DNA of 64,000 bases, from the NCBI GenBank assembly GCA_963995505.1, contig OZ023199.1, forward strand, positions 9,035,373 to 9,099,372, given 5' to 3'. This document shows positions 56,120 through 64,000 of the stretch, in pieces. Every line of letters begins with the position of its first letter. The stretch's first letter is position 1. Under the pieces are notes generated by a model. The model worked only from the letters and a program-made list of their open reading frames with translations. It did not search any database and had not been told where the DNA came from. The DNA comes from Hypericum androsaemum (Eukaryota; Streptophyta; Magnoliopsida; Malpighiales; Hypericaceae). A program made the position numbers and the translations under genes.

Positions 56120-57090
56120 AATTAGGATTCGTGTTGGGGATGGATTCTCAATTTTCTTTCGGAATGATGTTTCGATTGGGGAGGAGACTCTGAAGCAGAA
56201 ATTTGGGAAGTTATTTAATCTTTCTTCTCAGCAAAATGAGTCGGTCTCTAACTGTGGCTACTTGGATGGCAAAATATGGAGATGGTGCCTATCTTAGCGT
56301 CGAAACCTACGAGCGTGGGAAGAAGAGGAATTGCTGCAGCTAATTACTCTTTTGTCCTCTGTGGTCATAAGAAGAGGAATGGCCGGCTCTATTACTTGGG
56401 CTTAGGAGAAAGAGGTTGCCTGCTCTTCCAAGGCTTTATGGAGGCTACACAACAAATGTCTTCATCCGCCAACTCCCTTCCTGTCGGAACTCAACAAAAT
56501 TTGGGAAAATCTCCTTCAAAGTTGAATGTTTCTTGTGGTCGACAACTTCAAGGCAAAACGTACGAAAGATGCTATGATCAGAAATGGCTCAAAGATGAAA
56601 AATGCTCTCCACCTCTTCCTTCATTGTCTCCGGGCTGGAAGATTTGGAATCACTTCATTGATAAGGCTGGATTACGTTGGTGCTCCAGTGATAGCTTGCA
56701 CTGTCTTCTCTCGCATTGGAGGGGACTAACTCGAGGTGGTTTGATTGGCAAGGTGTTGTACATCCTTTTTGGCGCTATTATGTGGGGATTTTGACGACAG
56801 CAAAATGCGATAATTTTTTAGGGATGCATTTTCAACCACGAACTCATTATTCAGGCTATACTGCTCAATGCTCGTGAATGACTATATTGGTCTAATACAT
56901 CTAGTGCTTTTTGTAATCAAGATCTCTTACTCTTAATTGAATCAAATATGTAAAGAGATGATTTTTCACACATCATAGGAATCAAATATGAAAAGAGAGA
57001 AGTTTCACACCTTGTGAAACTTCTCTCTTTTCATATTTGATTCCTATGATATTTTTTTCTCTTCTTTTTAATAAAATCTCTACTTATAAA
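56120..57090 (+). pseudogene. Second LINE relic (zf-RVT region)
   Basis: 56130-56290 reads VGDGFSIFFRNDVSIGEETL, then LFNLSSQQN and WRWCLS, the plant L1 ORF2 stretch before the zinc finger. 56500-56700 reads FKVECFLWSTTSRQNVRK, then NGSKMKNALHLFLHCL, a degraded zf-RVT. The frame changes at least twice and stops are present. The tail TTCTTTTTAATAAAATCTCT near 57060 resembles LINE 3' ends. A 172-codon open frame here is a by-product. Confidence 0.75.
56972..57050. repeat. Perfect 38-bp hairpin with 3-nt loop
   Basis: 56972-57009 is the exact reverse complement of 57013-57050, with loop CCT at 57010-57012. The outer stem begins ATCATAGGAATCAAATATGA. A diverged direct copy (AATCAAATATGTAAAGAGAT) lies immediately upstream at 56940-56960. 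It sits in the LINE relic tail. Confidence 0.95.
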
Positions 57091-57209
57091 AAATAACAAA
57101 ATTCTAAAAGTTATTTTTTTAAAAAAGTATTTTTATGGGTTGAATTTGAATTGATGAGTTTAACTAGATGAACCAATTGGTCTAACCAGTAAAATTAATT
57201 TATTTTTGG

Positions 57210-57320
57210 AAAGGTAAATTATTTACACCTACAATTACACCTTGTCAGGATTTGAACCCCGGATCTCCTCAAATCGTGCTACGCCTTATGTCGCTAGGCC
57301 AAAATGCCCTTTGGTATAAA
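57210..57320 (-). repeat. tRNA-derived SINE-like fragment
   Basis: On the minus strand, GGCATTTTGGCCTAGCGACA contains an A-box-like TGGCCTAGCGAC. GGGGTTCAAATCCTGACAAG contains a B box (GGTTCAAATCC) about 40 bases further on. The intervening spacing fits a pol III promoter. The 3' part runs into TAATTTACCTTTCC. It is not a tRNA gene; no cloverleaf closes. Confidence 0.6.
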
Positions 57321-58250
57321 AATGAACTATCTCATTACAGTTCGACCGCTCAGACTGCCAATCACACCACATTTTTAAAACAATCGTTATTCATACTTCA
57401 TAAAAGTAAATAAATTTAAAATAAAGTCAATAATCAAAGCCATTTAGCTACATACTTTCATATTTACATACATATGTATATATACGTACGCATGTTAGGC
57501 CATTTATAAGATTTAACCCAGAATCATAACTGGATGATAATATTAAAGTGTCGTTGGATGAGTTTTTTTATGATGTGCGACTAGTTATGTGAGGGATCGT
57601 TCTTGAGGTTAATGTGCCCGTAGAGCATAACAATTATTTTTTTACGAAGTAAAAAATTTTTTATTCAAAAATAAATCTCCAAAATAGTAAGTACTTAAAC
57701 ATACTATTAGTTACACTTTTTATAGTGCTGACTATCACTTTTCGCCCAAGTAAAACATAAAACAATAGCCTTTCTAAAAATATCGTTAATTAGATAGGGA
57801 TTATCTCATGATTAAGCTATGAACATCTTATGATATAACTTTTCGAATTAGTCCCATTCGTTTTGTCAGCTCGGATGAAAGAGATTTCCCGAGAGGACCG
57901 ATCATCCGGTTGAATTCGCTAAGGTCCGGACTTGTGCTGTGTGGATTTCGCATGTTTGTAGTTGGTGGTGGATACTTTCTAACTTGTTTGCTGCAGATTG
58001 ATGGACTATTACGCTCCGGGTTAACCATGAGCTTCCATCCGCAGGCGTTTGGTATTCCAAAACGCCAACAGTGTTCAAGCTCTGCCCTCGGTGCTTCTTC
58101 TTAACCCAAAATATTCTTGCTCTTAATTTAGGGCGGATTTCTTTGGTGGTTTCCTGATTTTTTTTCTAATTAAGAATTTCATTAATAAGAAGAAGAAAAT
58201 TGCAGAAGGGGATGAGAAAAGAGAAAAAGAAAAGAAAAAACAAAGAGAAA
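57321..58250. other. Intergenic, nothing recognised
   Basis: AT-rich with a slightly GC-richer patch at 57860-58100, where opposed short frames show no domain. Confidence 0.45.
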
Positions 58251-58253
58251 CCA

Positions 58254-58460
58254 AGGCCTAAATGAGCAACCATAGAGGTTGACTCTCAGCCATAACAAGA
58301 TATTCTATTCGAGCACACCCACATGCCGGGTGATCAAGAACAGATGTTAACCGAAACCCATGACCTAAACGGGCAACCATAAAGGTTGACCCGCTGCTAT
58401 ATCTAGAACTCCATCCGAGCACACCCACAAGTTGGATGGTCAAGAATAGATTCTAGTTCC
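58254..58460 (+). repeat. Tandem duplication, ~105 bp unit
   Basis: CCTAAATGAGCAACCATAGA...GAGCACACCCACATGCCGGG and CCTAAACGGGCAACCATAAA...GAGCACACCCACAAGTTGGA are two diverged copies in tandem. A separate 30-base direct repeat (TTCCTTTGTTTACTTAATTT) follows at 58457 and 58499. Confidence 0.8.
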
Positions 58461-58469
58461 TTTGTTTAC

Positions 58470-58960
58470 TTAATTTGTTAACCATTTCCATCCAATTCTT
58501 CCTTTGTTTACTTAATTTGTTAACCATTCATGTTACTTAGATTATGAGATTTCATTTGGCTAAAAAACAAAACATCATCATTCATTTAATGCCAAGCAAC
58601 ACCAACTCCTCCAACAATCATGTTTCCTTAATACTTTTTTTCTCTAATTAAAAAAAATGACTAATCAAATAATTAAAACGTTTAACTCATTAAGCCAACC
58701 AGAAAATACAAACTCAGTTGTAACAATATTAATTCCTTAGCCCCCGAGTTGAGAGGATTTCAATTTCTGTTAATTTTTCCCTAGCTACCATCATAAGCAG
58801 AGGAATTATACGAAGCTATATGGTATTATGTATATTTGCATCCGCCAAAATTTGAACCTGCACTCTTGTTAATTTTATTTACGTCTTGTATCATTAGAGC
58901 AAATGCACGTCGGATATATATCTTGATCATGATATTCATGAGGCGGGAAGAAGGTTCAAG
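58470..58960. other. Intergenic and 3' flank of the pollen-protein gene
   Basis: AT-rich; nothing recognised. Confidence 0.5.
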
Positions 58961-58963
58961 GGC

Positions 58964-59544
58964 CTAGGGCACTAGGCCTGCGGGGGTGATCCCCAGCTCC
59001 TTAAGGACTTCAACGCACTCAGGGAGAGATTCCTTCTTCATGAACCCAAGAGGGTTGGCTGACCGATTACCGGTGCTCATGCCATTGTTGGTCGTGAGGG
59101 CAACTGCAGATGCTTTCCTCAGGAAGTTGTCCTTGTTGATCTCGCTGCATTCGGGGTCCGGCGAGCTGACAGGCGCCACCTCGCAGAGGTCCTCCTCACG
59201 GTCGCCGTCCACCTCGATCCTGTAGGTTCCGTCCGCCAAGGTCACGCCTTCCGCACTGTAGGACAAGGTGCCATTCTCGCGAGATTTGCACTCAAGGCGC
59301 ACGGTAGCACCTGCAACATCAATCCCGCAACTGTCACAAAACATTGTTCATTTTACTAGTTGCTATGTCCAATGTGGTTCATACCTTCAAGATATGTGCT
59401 AACCCGAGTAATGAACTGGGTACGGCAGGTGTCGCAGTAGACTTTGCCTTCGACCGTGAAGTGCACGGCTTGGGACAAGCCGACGAGGGACAAGAAGCAC
59501 AGAGCAGAGGCTAGGAGGAAAACACAGTTTTGGAACTTGGCCAT
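58964..59544 (-). CDS. Pollen Ole e 1 / LAT52-like extracellular protein
   Basis: Two exons on the minus strand (59544-59385, 59310-58964), GT-AG intron of 74 bp, 168 residues. Residues 1-26 are a signal peptide (FLLASALCFLSLVGLSQA). The family signature EGKVYCDTCR is at residues 32-41. Mature cysteines follow the Ole e 1 pattern of six (C37, C40, and those in RLECKS, EDLCEV, DPECSE, LPECVE). A C-terminal region, KKESLPECVEVLKELGI, is typical of the family. Relatives are secreted pollen or anther wall proteins (LAT52 acts in pollen hydration and tube growth), and some are known aeroallergens. Without expression data the organ specificity is inferred. The intron position just after the N-terminal third is usual for the family. 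Confidence 0.95.
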
Positions 59545-59628
59545 TTCTTCTGGCTCTTATCTTGGACGTTCTGTTTCAGTTTTGATAAATCCTTAAAGAG
59601 GACTCATGCATTGATGCGTAACAACCTC

Positions 59629-59639
59629 CTTTATAATGG
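59629..59639 (-). promoter_or_regulatory. TATA box of the Ole e 1-like gene
   Basis: The minus strand reads CATTATAAAGG about 85-95 bases upstream of the ATG at 59544, a normal TATA-to-start spacing for a short leader. Confidence 0.65.
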
Positions 59640-60413
59640 GATGTCGAATGACCTATCGTGTTATTTTCGGTCGTTTACTATCTTTAGGCTGTGAAATGCA
59701 TATTATTCTCCCTTGCGGTGAAGACATTTTCCTTGCCAATCTGTGGTTGAAAGTACTTGTTGACCCGAGCCTCTCGCCTTCGGGGAATACCATGTGTCTA
59801 GTCATCTTTCATTAGGGGACATAATTGTGGTTGTGCAAATAAGTCTATTTATATCATGGTTTCGTTAGGCCGCCACAAGATATTAATAGAAATTAGTTTC
59901 TCAAAAAGACGGTTGACTAAACCGACTAATTAAGGTTCGAGTCGGGTGAAACCACAAACCGTAGTAAAGCTCTAGCTATCAAGTTAAAACGACTACATTC
60001 TCGGAGCTTCAACTCGAGAGCGTAATTGAGTATCGGACATGAAAACGCAAAGCAACTGCTTAGACAGATCTTTTGAGACGATGTCATCATCAAATAACAA
60101 TGACCTAAAAATTAAGGTAAACTTTAAAGAAGCCATCGGAATTCGTCTCCAGCTTTCCATAATGTCCTTACCAAATGCCATGCACCAAGACCATCACATG
60201 GAACAGCCAGTTCAAATGCCAAGTTACTATCACATGACTAAATAAGAATAGATATACTGCCCGCAAGAACAAGCAGTACAACAGTCTCTAGAAGCCTTAT
60301 AACGAGCAACATTACATGGTCGGTTTCACTGCAGAAACATGCAAGAAAGCGAATCAAGCGAAGTTTAAATTTGTTTCTCTTTATATTTGAAGGGGATAGC
60401 AGAGCATAAGTGA
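59640..60413. other. Intergenic and 14-3-3 3' untranslated region
   Basis: The right part (about 60200-60413) is presumably the 3' UTR of the minus-strand 14-3-3 gene. The left part is the upstream region of the Ole e 1-like gene. No separate gene is supported. Confidence 0.5.
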
Positions 60414-63339
60414 TTATAAACCCACCTCTGCGTCCTCGGATCCCCCAGCTTTAGCAATGCTATCAACCTTTGCGCCATCTGCTGTAGTCAAGGGGGCGAC
60501 AACAAAATGGTCGATCACTTCAAAGTATTTGAAGCAGTAACATAAATGCCGATTTAGGAGCATCAAAGCGAACAATAGATCATAGCAGACAAAGTCTAGC
60601 CCAGATTGTGACAACTCGAAGTCATCGAACTTGTTTAAAGTATAGTCAATAAGCATGCTTGGGAAGGCAAAGAAAAATAAAACAGGAAAGTCATCCAATC
60701 ATGTCGTGCCCACTTCTACTTCTTCTCCAGGCTTACAACAAACACACAAAAAAAGCTTAATTTGTTGCCTCAAAAATAAAATTACAAAACAAATTTCAGG
60801 TTTCTGCTCTCCACTTTTTCTTGATCAAACCAACCCAAGACTACCAGCGCATGTTGACCACAAACTCATGGCTTTGAACTATCAGAAAAAATTAATGGCT
60901 TTTGATGATGTTGCCATGTTGATCAAGCTAACAATCATCTTTCTCAACAGGAAACCAAGGTTGGCAAAAAAATATTAGCATTAGTCGTTCCCTGATCCTC
61001 AGAAGCTAGCTGTTTATCGTGGAAGCACGCTAATCACTCCCACTTCAATTCAAAAGAAGGATATTACTTGCTGAAATTCAGCCAAGTGGCGAGGCCTCCA
61101 AGGGGTTTAGAAAGAATCATAGTCACAAGGATACAATGCAAAAGACAATACATTGACAGAAAAATACCAATCTTAACAAAGAAGCTACAGTTGCTTCAGA
61201 TCATAAAAGAAGCTTTCTAAGCAAGACGGTACTTAATAATCATTTTAAGTGAGCGAGATGATTGTTCCATTGTACTCTCTAAAGGAAGATTATAAGTTAC
61301 CTCCATCCTCGGGAATGTCGGAAGTCCATAGAGTGAGGTTGTCCCTCAAGAGTTGCATAATCAATGTGCTATCCTTGTAAGATTCCTCACTTAAAGTATC
61401 CAACTCAGAGATAGCTTCATCAAAGGCTTGCCTTGCCAGGTGACAAGCCCTGGAAAACAAAATATCTTAGGCGACAAAGTCCCACAGATTAATTGATGGA
61501 AATCATGCAGCTCCATAAATCCAGGTATAGATGAAAGTACAAGAACCTTTCAGGAGAGTTCAATATCTCATAGTAGAACACAGAGTAGTTGAGGGCCAAA
61601 CCCAGCCTGATGGGATGTGTAGGAGCCAATTCAGCCTCTGCAGTGGTAGAAGCTGCCTGCAAACACAGTAAAAAAGAATACATAGATAAGAGATGATTAA
61701 CTTATTTAAACGACCACTGCCACCACAATTACAACCTTACTCCCGGGGTACCTAGTTCCCAACATTATGAGACAACGACAACCCATGGAAAGTACAATTA
61801 GGTGCCAATGCAATAATCAAAAGATATGAGGTGATTGAGCACAACTTATGCACATATCTACCTGGATATCCATAACAATCCAACTTCCAAAGCATAAGAA
61901 AATCATAGCAAAAATTTAACCATATAGAGCACTATGTTTAAATTATAAGCAAATCATTGTAACAAACTCATCACACAGAGCACCAGTCCTGAAGTATAAG
62001 TACAACTGGAAGCCAGAGGAATGAGTTCCAGTGGGTGGGAAAAACATAGAGAGAAATCAAAAAAGGAGAAACAAATGCACTTCCTTCTTCAGTCACCTTC
62101 GTAACCTAGACAACATCAGAGTTGCTAACACAATATAAGCATCAAGTCTCCCAAATAATAGTAAAAAAAACCTTAAAGTTGGTCTCGCATTCTCAGATAT
62201 TCTCCTTGGGAGGCAAAAAAAAGAACTGAATGCAAACAAACCTGATAAGCCTTCATGGACTGGTCAGCGACCTCCTTCCTCTCGTCGCCCGACTTAAACT
62301 CTGCCAAGTAGCGATAGTAATCCCCTTTCCTGAAACCATCGACAAAAACATAAACACCTAACCACGCATCCCCTGCAAAATCCCCAAACTAGCAACTCCA
62401 CCAAATCAAATGCCCTCTGATCCCCAAAGCAAGCAATCAAGTCAACACGACAGGAAATCAGTTTGATAAAAAACGGTTTAATTAAAAGACCTTTCCTGAA
62501 GTTATCCAAAAAAAATAAATAAATAAACACCTACACACACTCCCTGCCGGAAAATCAAGCAAACCAGCAACCGCACAGAATCAAACGACGTCAGATCCCC
62601 AAACCAAGCGGTCAAGTCAATGACAGAGGAAATGGTTTGACCAAAATTGGTTTTAATTAAAAGACATTTCCGGACCGATGCCTCCACAGATCAACAAAAT
62701 CCGGACCGACGCTCTCCATCTGATCCACAAACCAAGCGATCTCTTGAGTCAACGCAACAGGACATCGGTTTGACCAGAAACAGTCATCTAATAATCAGAT
62801 CAAAGAGAGAGAGAGAGAGAGAGAGAGGAAGCGCTTCAAAAGAGAGAGATCGGGAATACATTTTGTAGTAGAAGACGGTGGACTCGGGGGAGGCTTGGGA
62901 GGAAGGGATGAGGAAGTCGTCGATGACTTGCATAACGTCGAGGCAGATGTCGAAGAGCTCGGACTCGACCTTGGAGCGGTAGGAGCGGATGCGCTTGGCG
63001 TTGGGGCTGTCGTTTCCGCCCTTGGCCTCCTCCTTGTGCTCTATCGACGACAGGATCCTCCACGACGCACGCCTCGCCCCTATCACGTTCTTGTACCCCA
63101 CGGAAAGCAGGTTCCGCTCCTCAACCGTCAGCTCCTCCTTCAGCTCCGCCACCTTCTTCATCGCATCCACCATCTCTGCAACCAGAAAGACGGAAGCGAG
63201 TCAGAAACCCTAACGGCGTCGTTTCGGTTTGAAGAAGGTAGAGAGAGAGAGAGAGGGGACCGTCGTAGCGCTCGGCCTGCTCCGCCAGCTTGGCGAGGTA
63301 GACGTAGGTGGCGCGTTCGGTGGTGGTGGTGGACGCCAT
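60414..63339 (-). CDS. GRF: 14-3-3 protein (epsilon-like general regulatory factor)
   Basis: Six exons on the minus strand: 63339-63261, 63175-62860, 62329-62242, 61656-61547, 61449-61301, 60481-60414. All introns are GT-AG, all phases match, 269 residues. Both family signatures are present: [11 protein letters not shown] in the N-terminal third and [20 protein letters not shown] near the C-terminus. The phosphopeptide-groove segments [25 protein letters not shown] and [12 protein letters not shown] are intact. 14-3-3 dimers bind phosphoserine/threonine clients in cytosol and nucleus (H+-ATPase, nitrate reductase, BZR1 and others). The intron after MASTTTTE...ERYDE, the six-exon structure and the TSDIPEDG run before the divergent tail point to the plant epsilon group. 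The C-terminal exon ([14 protein letters not shown]) is variable in the family. Confidence 0.97.
62806..62830 (+). repeat. (GA)n microsatellite in 14-3-3 intron 2
   Basis: About 11 GA units in the intron, close to the donor of exon 2. Shorter GA tracts occur in intron 1 (63241-63254) and the leader (CT, 63347-63362). Confidence 0.9.
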
Positions 63340-63585
63340 CTCCTTGTCTCTCTCTCTCTCTAGGATTTGTTGCTTTCTCTCTCTAGTTAAGCCGAGGCTT
63401 AGCTTCGCTTAGCTTAGCGTGGGGGAACTGGAGTGGAGAAAGAGACGCAGAGAGAGTAACCGAAACTTTTGGTGTTATTATTATAATATTTGTTACAGTA
63501 TTTATTATTATTATGGGGAGAAGAGGCAGAGAGAGAGGGATTAGCGTAGAAAACGCGGGGACGGGATTTGGGAGTTTTCGATTCG
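63340..63585 (-). promoter_or_regulatory. Leader and promoter region of the 14-3-3 gene
   Basis: It contains a GA/CT-rich leader next to the ATG and AT-rich DNA near 63480-63510. No clear TATA element was identified. Confidence 0.4.
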
Positions 63586-64000
63586 GATTTGGATTCGGGG
63601 GACTACATAAAAGTCATCCCCATGGTATGGATTAAATATGGGCTTTTAGATTTGATCAAATTCTTTTTTTACAGATCTGATCGTCAGAATCTGTTGAGGA
63701 TATTTTCGAGTTTTTATCCAAACATACTCATTAGGGTTCCACCTTTTTTCTATATAATCCCACAAAAAAAATATAACCCTCCTCCTTCCACGCCGCTCCA
63801 TCTTCAATCTCTCTATCTATGTCCTTTCAATTTTGTTGATCGTGGTGTGCTTATTCGTCATCGTTTAGGGTTCTCGTTATATTAGGGGTAATATCTTCTT
63901 CTCGAATAAAAAAATTCCTAGATGAATGACACCAATATTAAAGTAGAATGATATCAATATCCTAGAACGATGATACCAATATTCGAGAAGAATGAAACCA
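63586..64000 (+). mobile_element. Fold-back element FB13, left part (runs off window)
   Basis: It starts GGATTCGGGGGACTACATAA, matching the left ends of the MITE at 16677 and FB7 at 28122. The leader (GAGGATATTTTCGAGTTTTT, TTAGGGTTCCACC) parallels 28220-28280 of FB7. From about 63920, repeats of an ATGATACCAATATTCGAGAA type begin, a minisatellite like that in FB7 but with its ATATTGG core on the opposite strand. The right end is outside the window. Confidence 0.65.

Noticed and set aside
56276..56794. 172-codon plus frame
   Set aside because: The recognisable LINE words lie in other frames over the same bases. This frame has no domain.
57210..57320. Possible functional tRNA gene
   Set aside because: A- and B-box-like words are present, but no acceptor stem or cloverleaf closes. 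A SINE fragment fits better.
58964..59344. Single-exon 126-codon frame beginning in the intron (MFCDSCGIDVAG)
   Set aside because: Its first residues are intronic. The spliced model restores the signal peptide and the Ole e 1 signature with matching phase.
62895..63386. 163-codon plus frame and other frames over 62784-63339
   Set aside because: They overlap 14-3-3 exons 1-2 on the other strand. The 14-3-3 reading has both signatures and consistent splice phases.

Overview
The window is nuclear DNA of a flowering plant, most likely a eudicot. It has AT-rich intergenic DNA, GT-AG introns, and plant-only families: a Dof factor, a SCAR/WAVE subunit, an Ole e 1-type pollen protein, an EP1-like bulb-lectin glycoprotein and an epsilon-like 14-3-3. 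Nothing bacterial or organellar is visible. The species cannot be named from sequence alone.

Layout. 1-2950: one copy of a small non-autonomous copia-type LTR element (1-1835) abutting a decayed copia gag-protease relic and its probable LTR on the minus strand. 5558-6895: EP1-like gene (minus) with an in-frame TAG. 7591-13168: complete but mutated Ty1/copia element (minus), with 429-bp LTRs and TSD TCATG. 14.5-29.6 kb: repeat-dominated, mostly long-terminal-inverted-repeat 'fold-back' elements with 9-bp target duplications (Mutator type), several nested in each other. It also holds a second copy of the small copia derivative inserted in one fold-back terminus, an L1-type LINE relic, and a fold-back carrying five GGAGGCGCC hairpins. 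30.3-32.9 kb: GC-rich tandem arrays and dispersed repeats. 34428-40419: SCAR gene (plus, nine exons). 40.7-46.4 kb: more fold-backs and degenerate satellites. 48.3-50.3 kb: fold-back with gene-like cargo split by a hAT-type element. 51174-51662: Dof gene (plus). 53.7-58.5 kb: fold-back, LINE relic, a perfect 38-bp hairpin and a tRNA-like SINE fragment. 58964-59544: Ole e 1-like gene (minus, two exons). 60414-63339: 14-3-3 gene (minus, six exons). 63586-64000: start of another fold-back.

The five host genes are unrelated single genes spaced 5-28 kb apart, with no operon or pathway logic. They cover actin nucleation (SCAR), transcription (Dof), phosphoprotein binding (14-3-3), and cell wall or secretion (EP1-like, Ole e 1-like). 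The coherent story is the transposon layer. I paired 5-, 8- and 9-bp target duplications by eye, which fixes the boundaries of most elements and their insertion order. The best candidates for something under-described are the fold-back families: the five-hairpin element at 26619-27717, the cargo-bearing members at 17495-18888 and 48263-50319, and the minisatellite-bearing pair at 28122 and 63586. I found no evidence of a new enzymatic or defence system.
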